Source of the DNA: Thalassobacillus devorans MSP14
Lineage (GTDB): Bacteria > Bacillota > Bacilli > Bacillales > Halobacillaceae
Assembly: GCF_000496835.1 (NCBI RefSeq)
Contig: NZ_KI543236.1
Span: forward strand, 42,709 to 106,708
Length of the DNA stretch: 64,000 bases
Direction: 5' to 3'
Shown: positions 15,991-24,738 of the stretch, piece after piece
Position numbering within the stretch: position 1 is the stretch's first letter
Layout: the number at the start of each line of letters is the position of its first letter
Translations under genes and position numbers: made by a program
Notes under the pieces: model-generated
The model's database searches: none
The model's input: only the letters and a program-made list of their open reading frames with translations
What the model was told of the DNA's origin: nothing

Positions 15991-17283
15991 ATGTCCAGGA
16001 TTTTTCGGCTCCAAGAAAATAATACGAATGTACGTACAGAACTAATGGCAGGTGTGACAACATTTTTGACGATGGTATATATCATTGTTGTCAACCCGGC
16101 TGTTTTATCTGCAGCAGGAGTTCCATTTGAGCAGGTGTTCATGGCGACGGTGATTTCTGCATTAGTCGGTACATTGATTATGGCATTTGCCGCTAATTAC
16201 CCGATTGCAATTGCGCCCGGAATGGGGCTTAATGCATACTTTGCCAGTGTGGTCGCTTCTCAAGGTGTATCTTACCAAATTGTCTTCGGCACTGTTTTTA
16301 TAGCGGGTATTCTATTTATTTTATTAAGTTTAACCAAATTAAGAGAAACGTTGATTATGGCAATACCGGCATCATTGAAATATGGAATTACATCCGGGAT
16401 TGGATTGTTCATCGCTTTTCTCGGTCTGAAGATGTCTGGGATTGTCGTTCCAAGTGAAGCGACAATGGTGACCTTCGGCGATTTGCATCAGCCGGTAACA
16501 TTACTGACTCTTGCAGGTCTTTTCATAACGTTGGCCTTGATGGCGAGAAATGTAAAGGGTGCGCTGTTTCTGGGTATGGTTATTACCGGAGTTCTCGGTT
16601 ACTTCACAGGCCAGCTTCAGTTTGAAGGCTTTGTTTCGGCACCTCCAGTGCCTGTGTTTTTTGATTTGGATATCAGCGGTGTTTTCGCTAATGGATTATA
16701 TACGGTGATTTTTGCATTTTTGCTCGTGACCATTTTTGATACGACGGGTACGATGATCGGTGTAGCTGAGCAGGCTGGGTTTATTAAATCAGATGGCAGC
16801 CTTCCCCGCGCCAAGGCTGCTCTAATGGCTGATGCAGTGGCTACAACCACGGGGTCCATGTTTGGTACAAGCCCATCTACCGCATATATCGAGTCTACAT
16901 CCGGCGTAGCTGCCGGCGGCAGGACAGGTCTTACTTCGGTCGTTGTGGCCATATTGTTCTTTTTAGCTATTTTCTTATCCCCAATTGTAGCCGCTATTTC
17001 CAATTTGCCGGCTATTACAGCTCCGGTACTCATCATTGTAGGCTGTTTTATGATGGAGGGGCTCGCACGTGTTGACTGGAGAACATTTGATGAAGCTTTT
17101 CCTGCTTTTGCGATCATCTTGACGATGCCGCTGACATCCAGTATCGCTACAGGAATTTCTATCGGTTTTATCACCTATCCTTTATTGAAGCTTGTCAGTG
17201 GGAAAGGAAAAGAAGTCCACTGGATTTTATATATGTTCGGGATAATTTTCATTTTACAGATGATTTTCTTCCCCGCTCATTAA
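15991..17283 (+). CDS. pbuG: Guanine/hypoxanthine permease, NCS2 AzgA/PbuG type
   Basis: A 430-residue purine-base:H+ symporter with 12 or more membrane segments. AzgA-branch hallmarks are TELMAGVTTFLTMVYIIVVN near the N-terminus, PGMGLNAYFA, IFDTTGTMIGVAEQAGF, and FGTSPSTAYIES. The ATG at 15991 follows AAGGTG; an upstream frame to 15955 overlaps the operator-like palindrome and is rejected. B. subtilis pbuG is in the PurR regulon, consistent with the site upstream. No purine riboswitch core was seen. The exact substrate (guanine, hypoxanthine or adenine) cannot be read from sequence. Confidence 0.85.
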   Translation: MSRIFRLQENNTNVRTELMAGVTTFLTMVYIIVVNPAVLSAAGVPFEQVFMATVISALVGTLIMAFAANYPIAIAPGMGLNAYFASVVASQGVSYQIVFGTVFIAGILFILLSLTKLRETLIMAIPASLKYGITSGIGLFIAFLGLKMSGIVVPSEATMVTFGDLHQPVTLLTLAGLFITLALMARNVKGALFLGMVITGVLGYFTGQLQFEGFVSAPPVPVFFDLDISGVFANGLYTVIFAFLLVTIFDTTGTMIGVAEQAGFIKSDGSLPRAKAALMADAVATTTGSMFGTSPSTAYIESTSGVAAGGRTGLTSVVVAILFFLAIFLSPIVAAISNLPAITAPVLIIVGCFMMEGLARVDWRTFDEAFPAFAIILTMPLTSSIATGISIGFITYPLLKLVSGKGKEVHWILYMFGIIFILQMIFFPAH

Positions 17284-17291
17284 TTCACCAT

Positions 17292-17323
17292 GATGCCTCC
17301 GATTAATTGGGGCATCTTTTTTT
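17292..17323 (+). terminator. Intrinsic terminator of the purine permease
   Basis: A GATGCC.CC...GG.GGCATC stem, then T7. Confidence 0.8.
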
Positions 17324-17422
17324 ATACTTTAAGAAGTTTAACTTTGTTAAAGGATTAAAGTATAAGAAAGTACGAAGGCTTTCGCCAGAAAAACTTGCCG
17401 ACAAGCCAAGTTTTTCTAATAA
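17324..17422 (+). repeat. Terminator-linked dispersed repeat, copy 1
   Basis: A shared pattern: an ACTTTAAGAAGTTTAACTTTG start, AAAGTATAAGAAA, a GGCTTTCGCC core, then ACAAGCCAAGTTTTTCTAAT. It follows the purine permease terminator directly. Confidence 0.75.
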
Positions 17423-17438
17423 CTCTCCTTCCATAAAT

Positions 17439-17467
17439 GACTAAATACTCCAATATCGCTCATACTA
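17439..17467 (+). promoter_or_regulatory. Candidate sigma-G promoter of the gerA-type operon
   Basis: GACTA, 17 bases, then CATACTA. The -10 fits the forespore sigma-G pattern CATNNTA; the -35 differs at one place from GNATR. Confidence 0.4.
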
Positions 17468-17502
17468 AGAATCACTATGTAAAAATAAAGGCGGTGAGTG
17501 TG

Positions 17503-19068
17503 ATGGGTTATCGTAGACGGAAGTCGAGACGGGATAAATTAATTGAAGAGCAGCCAGGTAATGAAGCGGACGTTAAGGAACCGAGTCAGCCAAGCTTTTC
17601 ACAGTTATCTCAGAATATCGAATATCTCACCAAAGCCTTAAAGCATTCTAATGATTTAAAGATTCGTATATTACAGGATGGCCAGGCAGCACTTCTTTTC
17701 TTTGAGACACTATCAGACCAGGAGAAGTTACAAGCAAATATTTTCACACCAATAGAAAGCGGAAATTTTGATTCTATATCTAAACTTCCCAATGGAAAAA
17801 AGACGGATGACCTTGAAGAAGCCCTCAAGGTGCTTCTGAGGGGGCATGCCCTTTATATAGAAGAGGGGAATAAGTCGCTAGTCTATTTTACAGTAACCAC
17901 GACGTACAATAGAAACGTAAAAGAACCAGATAACGAAAAAGTGGTCAGAGGCTCCCATGAAGGCTTTGTAGAAAATATCATGATCAATATTAATCTGATT
18001 CGGAAAAGATTAGAACACCGTGATTTAACGATCAAATACTTCCGAGTTGGTAAAAAAACAAATACAAATATCGCTATAGCTTATATGGATGGGATTACAA
18101 ACCCAGAACTAGTAAAGGAAATTAAAAAGAGGATTAAAAGTGTCACTGCAGATACGATTTTAAGTCCTGGTTTTATGGAAGAGTTTATCGAAGATAATCC
18201 AATGTCGCCATTCCCTCAGACATTAAGTACGGAACGTCCTGACCGGGTGATTGCAAATGTAATGTCAGGAAAGGTGGCTCTGTTAGCTGAAGGAAGTCCG
18301 ACCGTATTGATTCTGCCATCCACTTTTTTCATGTTTTATCAGTCACCGGATGATTATAATTCCCGTTGGGTGTCAGGCACCTTCATACGGATAATCCGCT
18401 TAATGAGTTTCCTGATCGCAATTGGTCTTCCAGCTATGTATATCGCTATTATCGGTTTTCACTTTGAAGTGATACCCGATGACCTGGTGTCGCCAGTAAA
18501 AAGTGCTATTGAACAGATTGCTTATCCACCGTTCGTTGAAGCATTTATTATGGTCATCATCATCGAATTGATCAGGGAAGCCGGGATCAGGCTGCCACAG
18601 CCTGTGGGACAGACAATCGGTATCGTGGGTGGTTTGGTCATTGGGGATGCGGTCATAAGAGCAGGGCTTATCTCCAATTTAATGGTGATTGTCGTTGCGC
18701 TGACAGCAATCGCCTCTTTTGTAGTTCCTTCCCATGAACTAAGTACGACCCTCCGCTTTTTGACATTTCCGTTGATCATTCTCGCAAGTACCTTAGGGTT
18801 TATCGGGATTGTTTTTGGAATAATGTTTATTCTCATCCATTTGGTCAAATTAGAGTCATTCGGAAATCCGTATTTCGCCCCTGTATCTCCCTTAAGGATA
18901 AAGGATTTGAAAGATACTTTTGTTCGGCTTCCTCTATTTAAATTAACGAATAGACCGAATGATGCGAATCCAATAAATGAGAAGTCGATGGGCGAATCAA
19001 GGGAGTGGAAGAGAAGTGGAAAATCCAAAAAATCAAGGCAAACAAAAGGGACAACCCAACCAAAATGA
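17503..19068 (+). CDS. Spore germination protein, GerA family A subunit
   Basis: A 521-residue A subunit of a nutrient germinant receptor in the spore inner membrane. A hydrophilic N-terminal domain (about residues 1-285) is followed by about five membrane segments. Family stretches include NPMSPFPQTLSTERPDRVIANVMSGKVA (split over about 265-292), SRWVSGTFIRIIRL and IREAGIRLPQPVGQTIGIVG. The ATG at 17503 follows AAAGGCGGTGAG. It is the first gene of an A-B-C operon, overlapping the B gene by 53 bases. The germinant cannot be inferred. Confidence 0.92.
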   Translation: MGYRRRKSRRDKLIEEQPGNEADVKEPSQPSFSQLSQNIEYLTKALKHSNDLKIRILQDGQAALLFFETLSDQEKLQANIFTPIESGNFDSISKLPNGKKTDDLEEALKVLLRGHALYIEEGNKSLVYFTVTTTYNRNVKEPDNEKVVRGSHEGFVENIMININLIRKRLEHRDLTIKYFRVGKKTNTNIAIAYMDGITNPELVKEIKKRIKSVTADTILSPGFMEEFIEDNPMSPFPQTLSTERPDRVIANVMSGKVALLAEGSPTVLILPSTFFMFYQSPDDYNSRWVSGTFIRIIRLMSFLIAIGLPAMYIAIIGFHFEVIPDDLVSPVKSAIEQIAYPPFVEAFIMVIIIELIREAGIRLPQPVGQTIGIVGGLVIGDAVIRAGLISNLMVIVVALTAIASFVVPSHELSTTLRFLTFPLIILASTLGFIGIVFGIMFILIHLVKLESFGNPYFAPVSPLRIKDLKDTFVRLPLFKLTNRPNDANPINEKSMGESREWKRSGKSKKSRQTKGTTQPK

Positions 19069-20173
19069 TGCAGCTTTTTTTAATAACAAAATCTCCCGCC
19101 TGCAATTTTTTTTCCTGATTGTCCAGACACAAATCGGTGTAGGTGTCATTTCTCTCCCTTATAACCTGCAGCAAGTGGCGAAACAGGATGGATGGATATC
19201 CCTGATTGGGGCTAGTCTTATTGTCCAGCTCATCATGTTTTTACATTGGCTGCTTATGAAAAACACTCCCAAGCAGCATTTGTTTATGAACCTGGAAAAT
19301 ATATTAGGCAGATGGATAGGAAAGGCCTCTACTTTATTATATAGCTTGTATTTTATTGCTGTAGGAGCCTTGATACTGATTCTTTATACAAGAATTATCA
19401 ACTTATGGATGCTGATCAATACACCAAAATGGGTTTTGATGGCTTTCATGGTTGCTGCCGGCTTGTATCTTATTTCCGGAACGATAAAAGTACTGGCAAG
19501 GGCTTATACGCTTTTCTCCGGATTAATGATCATCCTGATTGTTTCATTGGTATACGGCATTAGAGATGCTCATTTAATCTTTATTTTTCCGATGGGTGTA
19601 GAAGGACTGGAGCCTATTTTAAAAGGAGTCAACGAAGGAATACTTTCGCTGTTAGGTTTTGCGTTCGTATTAATCATCTATCCGCTTGTGGAAGGCACCA
19701 ATAAAGAGAAACTGAAAACGATATTTTATACCCAGTGGTTTGTTCTTGGATTTTACTTGTTAGTCGTTTTTTCAACCTTCACTTTCTTTGGGGCAAAAGA
19801 AATTTTGCTCGTCCCACAACCGGTATTATATATGCTGAAGGCCTATGAATTCAGTGTCGTCGAACGGTTGGATTTATTTTTTATCTCGGTTTGGGTTGTA
19901 TCAGTTACCACTTCTTTCACCACTTATTTGTATATGTCCGGAAAAGGTTTGAAGCATATGTTCAATAGTAAAAGGGAGATGCCTTTTATGATTATGATGG
20001 CTATCGTAGCTTTCATTTTGGCTTTAACAATCGGCAGTGGTGAGCAGCGAATCGATCAATATGGAGATGTGGTAATGAAATTCGGCTACCTGTTCTCTGG
20101 ATCATTGCCGGTCATTTTATTATTAGTTCTCTTCGTTCGTAAAAAGAAACATACAGGAAGTGGTTCCAAATGA
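19016..20173 (+). CDS. Spore germination protein, GerB family B subunit
   Basis: A 385-residue APC-superfamily transporter-like subunit with ten membrane segments starting near residue 30 (LQFFFLIVQTQIGVGVISLP). B subunits form the amino-acid-transporter-like part of germinant receptors and probably hold the ligand site. The start is taken as GTG 19016, downstream of AGGGAGTGG and within the end of the A gene; an ATG at 18977 would add 13 residues. It overlaps the C gene by four bases (ATGA), so the three subunits are translationally coupled. Confidence 0.9.
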   Translation: MENPKNQGKQKGQPNQNDAAFFNNKISRLQFFFLIVQTQIGVGVISLPYNLQQVAKQDGWISLIGASLIVQLIMFLHWLLMKNTPKQHLFMNLENILGRWIGKASTLLYSLYFIAVGALILILYTRIINLWMLINTPKWVLMAFMVAAGLYLISGTIKVLARAYTLFSGLMIILIVSLVYGIRDAHLIFIFPMGVEGLEPILKGVNEGILSLLGFAFVLIIYPLVEGTNKEKLKTIFYTQWFVLGFYLLVVFSTFTFFGAKEILLVPQPVLYMLKAYEFSVVERLDLFFISVWVVSVTTSFTTYLYMSGKGLKHMFNSKREMPFMIMMAIVAFILALTIGSGEQRIDQYGDVVMKFGYLFSGSLPVILLLVLFVRKKKHTGSGSK

Positions 20174-21291
20174 AAAAGAAAGGTTTGTTATTGCTGCTAT
20201 GTTGTGTGATGTTACTAACCGGTTGCTGGGATCAGCGTTTATTCAAAGATGCTAAGCTGATCATGGGGGCTACTTTTGATCTAACGGAGGATGGAAGAGT
20301 AAAAGATACCGTCTCTATACTGATACCAGAAGCCGGAACAGATAGGGCGACGGAGGGGCATGCTCATATAGAAACGGGTATCGGTCACAACTTATTTGAT
20401 GCGAGAAATGAAATCGATAAACAATTATCCTATCAATTCGATCCCTCCAAAATAGAGGTATTACTCATAGGAGAAGAACTTGCAAAAAAAGATATATATT
20501 CTATTCTGGACGGGTACTACAGGGATCCTCGAAACAATTTAAGCGCTGAAGTAGCAGTCGTGGAAGGGGAAGCCTCAAAAGCTTTTTCTATAAAGACAGA
20601 CCAGGAACCCCGTGTTTCTGAACATATTGTCGGCCTGCTTGACGCTGTTGCCAAAACTACCCATTCTCATGGTGACAATGTCCAGCTGATTTGTGCGGAA
20701 CTATTTGAACCAGGTATCGATATTGCTTTACCTTTACTTACCGTAGATACAGAAGCGAATAAAATAAATTATAAAGGATTGGCGCTCTTCCATGATAAAA
20801 AATACTCTGGAATATCATTAGATGCTGAGCAAGCCACACTATTGTTATTAATGAATAATAAGATGGGGAAAGTCGCCAGAATAACACGGCAAGTAAGTGA
20901 AACAGGTGAACCAGGTATGACAAGGTATTTAAGCGCTGAAGTAATCAAACAAAATCGTGATTTAAAAATCAAACCTTCCGGAGGAACGATTTCTGTAGAT
21001 GTAAACTTAGATTTATATTTGAATGTGGTAGAATACCCGAAGGGTAAACTGACTAACCCGAAAGTAGTAGCGGAGTTGGAAAAACAATTATCGAAAACCT
21101 TGACGAAAGAAGCAAATGAAATCATTTCGCTGTTACAGGAATCACATAGTGATGTTCTGGGAATTGGCAGGCGAACAGAAGCTTTTCATTATGATACATG
21201 GAAAAATATGGATTGGGATAAGGATTTTAAAACCATTATGATTACGCCAAAAGTAAATGTAACGATCCAGGAACATGGAATCGTTGGATAA
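20170..21291 (+). CDS. Spore germination lipoprotein, Ger(x)C family
   Basis: A 373-residue C subunit. A lipoprotein signal peptide ends in the lipobox LLTGC, with Cys18 as the lipidation site, then the family start WDQRLFKDA. The remainder is an extracellular three-domain GerC fold with typical VDVNLDLYLNVVEYP and C-terminal KNMDWDKDF stretches. It completes the A-B-C receptor. No terminator follows within 80 bases, so some read-through into the next lipoprotein gene is possible. Confidence 0.92.
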   Translation: MKKKGLLLLLCCVMLLTGCWDQRLFKDAKLIMGATFDLTEDGRVKDTVSILIPEAGTDRATEGHAHIETGIGHNLFDARNEIDKQLSYQFDPSKIEVLLIGEELAKKDIYSILDGYYRDPRNNLSAEVAVVEGEASKAFSIKTDQEPRVSEHIVGLLDAVAKTTHSHGDNVQLICAELFEPGIDIALPLLTVDTEANKINYKGLALFHDKKYSGISLDAEQATLLLLMNNKMGKVARITRQVSETGEPGMTRYLSAEVIKQNRDLKIKPSGGTISVDVNLDLYLNVVEYPKGKLTNPKVVAELEKQLSKTLTKEANEIISLLQESHSDVLGIGRRTEAFHYDTWKNMDWDKDFKTIMITPKVNVTIQEHGIVG

Positions 21292-21374
21292 GTGAAAAAT
21301 TTGTAAAAATATGAAACTTCTCCTGGAGTGAAAACGTCTTACAAATGTAGAAGGCAAAATCAGGGGGAAGTTAA

Positions 21375-21872
21375 ATGAAAAGAAAAAATATTACGATCTC
21401 TGTTGCTTTGCTGGTGGTATTCGTTGTGGCAGGCTGTCAGACTACTAATGGGGCATCGCACGACTATTTTGATTATAACAAAGGGGATGCCAGACAGGCT
21501 GCAGAGCAACTGGGGTTTGAGATGGATCTGCCTGAATTCATTCCATTTGAAATGGTAATGATGGTCTCTGATGTGTATAAAGTCGAGGGATCTGAAGCAC
21601 TTGATCTCAGCTTTTACACTAAAGAAAATGATTTATTGACCCTGCAGTTTATAGAAGGAAATGTCGAACCGGACTTGTTTTCACCAGAACAAGTAGCGAT
21701 TACAGATTCCCTATCCGGTCAGTACGTTGATAATTCATTTGCTAAAACAGTGACCTGGCAGAAAGACGGGGTTACTTATAAGATGACTTACCGTCCAAGC
21801 AAATTTTCTGATGGTGATCATAATGTGAAAAAATCAGATCTGCTCGATGTAGCACGCTCGTTTCACTTTTAA
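21375..21872 (+). CDS. Uncharacterised lipoprotein, DUF4367-like
   Basis: A 165-residue protein with a lipoprotein signal (lipobox VVAGC, Cys20) preceded by AGGGGGAAG. The mature part is acidic, with a compact alpha/beta pattern ending in TYRPSKFSDGDHNVKKSDLL, resembling the DUF4367-type domains of small Bacillus lipoproteins. That assignment is by resemblance only. It lies downstream of the germination operon in the same direction, but its link to germination is unproven. Confidence 0.65.
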   Translation: MKRKNITISVALLVVFVVAGCQTTNGASHDYFDYNKGDARQAAEQLGFEMDLPEFIPFEMVMMVSDVYKVEGSEALDLSFYTKENDLLTLQFIEGNVEPDLFSPEQVAITDSLSGQYVDNSFAKTVTWQKDGVTYKMTYRPSKFSDGDHNVKKSDLLDVARSFHF

Positions 21873-21906
21873 TAACCACCGTTAAATCTCGCAAATGCTC
21901 CCTTTT

Positions 21907-22391
21907 ATGGAAGACTCAGTTTCGAGAGAAACTGTTTCCGTTACGGTGGTGAGCGTTTGGAGGTCCGGGAAATCACTCGCTTTCCATGGGCGGACGGTGA
22001 GCTTCCTCAGGCTCCGCCTTGCGGGATCTCACCAGTCCTATCCTCCCATCGGAGTCTCGCAATTTCCCTGACCTCCTTACGTCTATAAGAGAAACGGAAA
22101 CATTGGCAGGCAGAGTCATCCAACCATACTAATAGCTACAAAGAGGCTTTGTTTGGCGGTGAATTTGGAAGACATCTTCATGTATGGCAGGGGTTCGTTT
22201 CTCCCATCCTTCGGATAGGGTGGTTGGGAAACTGCGAGACTCCCGCGGGAGAAGGAGCTAGGCAAGATCCCGCAGGGCTTTAGCCCGAGGAAGCTTGCCA
22301 GGTCCCCCGCAGGAAAGCGAGTAGTTTCCAAGCCAGCCCTGACTCTTTTTTAGTAAAGAACCCCCTTTTCTCTTGAAACTGAGTCTTCCAT
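21907..22391. repeat. 485-bp non-coding inverted-repeat element, copy 1
   Basis: It is bounded by the 17-bp terminal inverted repeats ATGGAAGACTCAGTTTC / GAAACTGAGTCTTCCAT. Inside are two ~100-bp GC-rich modules in opposite orientation (about 21970-22065 and 22225-22340). The right module, reverse-complemented, aligns along its length with the left one (ACTCGCTTTCC, GCTTCCTC, GCGGGATCT, GGAGTCTCGCA). It holds no plausible gene. A second copy lies at 42275-42780. No target duplication is evident. Confidence 0.85.
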
Positions 22392-22440
22392 AATCCGGCC
22401 ATATAATTGAAGAAGGTTTTGTGAAAAATAAGCTTCACGC

Positions 22441-22500
22441 ATGTATAGCATAAAAACGCCTGATCATCCATGAATGGTCAGGCGTTTTTATGCTATACAT
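22441..22500. repeat. 60-bp near-perfect palindrome
   Basis: Two 27-base arms (ATGTATAGCATAAAAACGCC then TGATCAT, and its complement with one G-U pair) around a six-base loop CCATGA. The A5 and T5 runs lie inside the stem. It sits between the non-coding element and the LysM-CAP gene. It may be a bidirectional terminator, although no minus-strand gene ends there. Confidence 0.85.
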
Positions 22501-22556
22501 GAAACCGAAAAAATGGAAGAAACTAAGTCATACAGCTTCGTAAAGGAGAGAAAAAC

Positions 22557-23165
22557 GTGGGCAAATGGTTGGTATGCTTGTTTATTTTCCTCAACGTAGT
22601 AGTACTGGGAACCGAAAAACAAGTAAATGCAGAAACAGTGACTTATTACGTCAAATCAGGAGATACAATGTGGGAAATCTCCCTCCGTTATAGTCTTCCT
22701 TTAAAGGAAATACTCGAAAGCAATGCACATATTGATAACCCGTCGGTGATCTATCCGGGGGAGCGTATAGCAATACCTTCCAGAAAACTTACAGAAAGAG
22801 TCACCGAGCTTACCAATAAGGCACGTGTTCAAAAAGGAATTGAACCGCTAAATACGGATAAGCAGTTGGCACGTGTTGCGGCAATTAAAGCTGAAGATAT
22901 GGCTGAAAATGGCTACTTCAGTCACCAATCCCCCACATATGGGTCTCCTTTTATGATGCTCCGCGATTTTCAAATAGAATTCGAGCGTGCAGCTGAAAAT
23001 ATAGCGGCTGCTCCGCTTTCTCCCGAGAAAGTGGTATTACAATGGCTGGCGCATCCCGGCTATCGAAAAAATGTATTAAATAAGAGAATGACCCATATTG
23101 GGGTAGGATATTCGGAAGGAAAGAATGGAAGAGGATACTGGGTACAATTTTTCATTCAAAAATAG
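22557..23165 (+). CDS. LysM-CAP (SCP-like) secreted protein
   Basis: A 202-residue protein starting at GTG after AAAGGAGAG. A signal peptide covers about residues 1-25, ending near VNA/ET. One LysM domain (about 28-73, YYVKSGDTMWEISLRYSLPL) binds peptidoglycan or spore cortex. A C-terminal CAP domain of the bacterial YkwD type (about 80-200) has the ENGYFSHQSPTYGSPF and ENIAAAPLSPEKVVLQWLAH stretches and a final GVGYSEGKNGRGYWVQFF. Similar LysM/CAP proteins in Bacillus are secreted or coat-associated (SafA/YkwD relatives). Its precise role is unknown. Confidence 0.85.
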   Translation: MGKWLVCLFIFLNVVVLGTEKQVNAETVTYYVKSGDTMWEISLRYSLPLKEILESNAHIDNPSVIYPGERIAIPSRKLTERVTELTNKARVQKGIEPLNTDKQLARVAAIKAEDMAENGYFSHQSPTYGSPFMMLRDFQIEFERAAENIAAAPLSPEKVVLQWLAHPGYRKNVLNKRMTHIGVGYSEGKNGRGYWVQFFIQK

Positions 23166-23324
23166 AAAAAACGGACAAACCTCTGATGACGTAACCCAAT
23201 AAATTTGTTAAGGTGTATAAAGTCCTGCGGAATATAGTAAAAAAGATTGACCGTTTCACAATACTTCTAAATATTGTAAACCTTGATATGACAAGGGTTT
23301 CAGTTTTATGACTGAAAATTACAC

Positions 23325-23353
23325 TTGCATGACGTCTGACAACCTGATAAAAT
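23325..23353 (+). promoter_or_regulatory. Extended -10 sigma-A promoter of nupC
   Basis: TTGCAT, 17 bases, then TAAAAT, with TGA directly before the -10 giving an extended -10. The 257-base gap also holds two small AT-rich hairpins. Confidence 0.55.
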
Positions 23354-23422
23354 CCAATATGAAACAATCGAATGAAAGCATTTTCATAAAGAGACGGACA
23401 ATTTTGAGGGAGGAAACAAACC

Positions 23423-24616
23423 ATGGGAATTTTACTAGGTCTTTTGGGTATCATCGTTGTTCTGGGCATCGCTTTCCTAATGTCCAACGATAAGAAAAAT
23501 ATTAACTATCGTGGCATCATAGTCATGCTTGTTTTGCAAGTATTCACTACCTGGTTCATGTTCAATACCGGGATCGGAAAAATGATTATCGAAGCCATTT
23601 CTGCTGGATTCAACAAGTTAATTGAGTTCGGTTCACAAGGTGTCAACTTTGTTCTTGGGGGAATTGCTGTCGAAGAAGGCGGCGGAGGCGTATTCTTTTT
23701 CAATGTGCTTTTATTGATTATTTTCTTTGCGACTATTTTATCCGTATTAACTTATTTGAAAATCTTGCCTTTCATCATTAAATATTTAGGACAAGGCCTT
23801 TCTTACATTACAGGCTTGCCAAAAGTCGAATCTTTTAACGCGGTTAACAGTATCTTCTTCGGTCAGTCTGAAGCTTTGATTGCCATCAAGTCACAATTCC
23901 ATCACTTGAGTGATAATCGTTTATATATTGTCAGTGCCTCTGCAATGGGTTCTGTATCTGCTTCTATCGTTGGAGCTTATATCGGTATGCTGCCGGCTGA
24001 ATATGTATTAGTGGCATTGCCTTTGAACATGTTCAGTGCCTTGATTGTAGCGTCTATCATTGCTCCAGTTAGAGTGGACAAAAAAGATGACATTGTAGAA
24101 ATCAAAGAAGTAACTACTGCAAAAAGCTTTTTTGAAGCAATGGGTAACGGTGCTTTGGACGGGGGCCGCATCGCCCTTATTGTAGCTACGATGCTGATTG
24201 CTTTCATCGCATCTCTTGAGCTTGTGAACTGGGCATTTGCTGGTATCTTCAATGGATTTACCCTGCAGGAAGCTTTAGGTTATGTCATCGCTCCAATCGG
24301 TCTGTTGATGGGAATTCCAGCTGCAGAAGTCATCGATGCCGGAGCTATCATGGGAACAAAGATTGTCACAAACGAATTCGTTGCCATGTTGGAATTCCAG
24401 AACATGCTTGGTCAAGTTTCTGAGAAGACAGTCGGTGTCGTAACTGTATTCCTGACTAGTTTTGCGAACTTTTCTTCCATTGGTATCATCGCAGGTACTG
24501 TTCAAGGGATCGATTCTGTCAAAGGTGGAAAAGTTTCCGGATTCGGTTTGAAATTATTGCTTGGTGCAACGCTTGGTTCTGTACTATCTGCAACAATCGC
24601 AGGTCTCTTCCTGTAA
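23423..24616 (+). CDS. nupC: NupC-family nucleoside permease
   Basis: A 397-residue concentrative nucleoside transporter that imports nucleosides with H+ or Na+. The family fold is clear: three N-terminal segments, the re-entrant region with FFGQSEALIAIK (nucleoside-binding HP1/TM4 part), SVSASIVGAYIGMLPAEYVL, and a C-terminal FANFSSIGIIAGTVQ. Length and topology match B. subtilis NupC/NupG. It is monocistronic with its own promoter and a strong terminator. Pyrimidine versus purine preference cannot be told. Confidence 0.9.
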   Translation: MGILLGLLGIIVVLGIAFLMSNDKKNINYRGIIVMLVLQVFTTWFMFNTGIGKMIIEAISAGFNKLIEFGSQGVNFVLGGIAVEEGGGGVFFFNVLLLIIFFATILSVLTYLKILPFIIKYLGQGLSYITGLPKVESFNAVNSIFFGQSEALIAIKSQFHHLSDNRLYIVSASAMGSVSASIVGAYIGMLPAEYVLVALPLNMFSALIVASIIAPVRVDKKDDIVEIKEVTTAKSFFEAMGNGALDGGRIALIVATMLIAFIASLELVNWAFAGIFNGFTLQEALGYVIAPIGLLMGIPAAEVIDAGAIMGTKIVTNEFVAMLEFQNMLGQVSEKTVGVVTVFLTSFANFSSIGIIAGTVQGIDSVKGGKVSGFGLKLLLGATLGSVLSATIAGLFL

Positions 24617-24627
24617 ATAGCTGACAT

Positions 24628-24663
24628 AAAGTGCCACCCTTAATTATGGGTGGCACTTTTTTT
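24628..24663 (+). terminator. Intrinsic terminator of nupC
   Basis: A twelve-pair stem AAAGTGCCACCC/GGGTGGCACTTT, then T runs. Confidence 0.9.
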
Positions 24664-24738
24664 GTTTTTAATAGTAGTGTTTCAGTTTCGGCCTTTTCGG
24701 AAATAAATCACTATAACTACGAAATAAGGAGAGATGTT

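Noticed and set aside
16617-17174. 185-codon minus-strand frame inside the purine permease
   Set aside because: Mirror frame of a membrane-protein gene; no ribosome site and Ala/Pro-rich shadow composition.
22116-22471. Short minus-strand frames within and beside the 485-bp element
   Set aside because: They are not preserved in frame in the second copy at 42275-42780 and are disrupted by the conserved stems; the element is non-coding.
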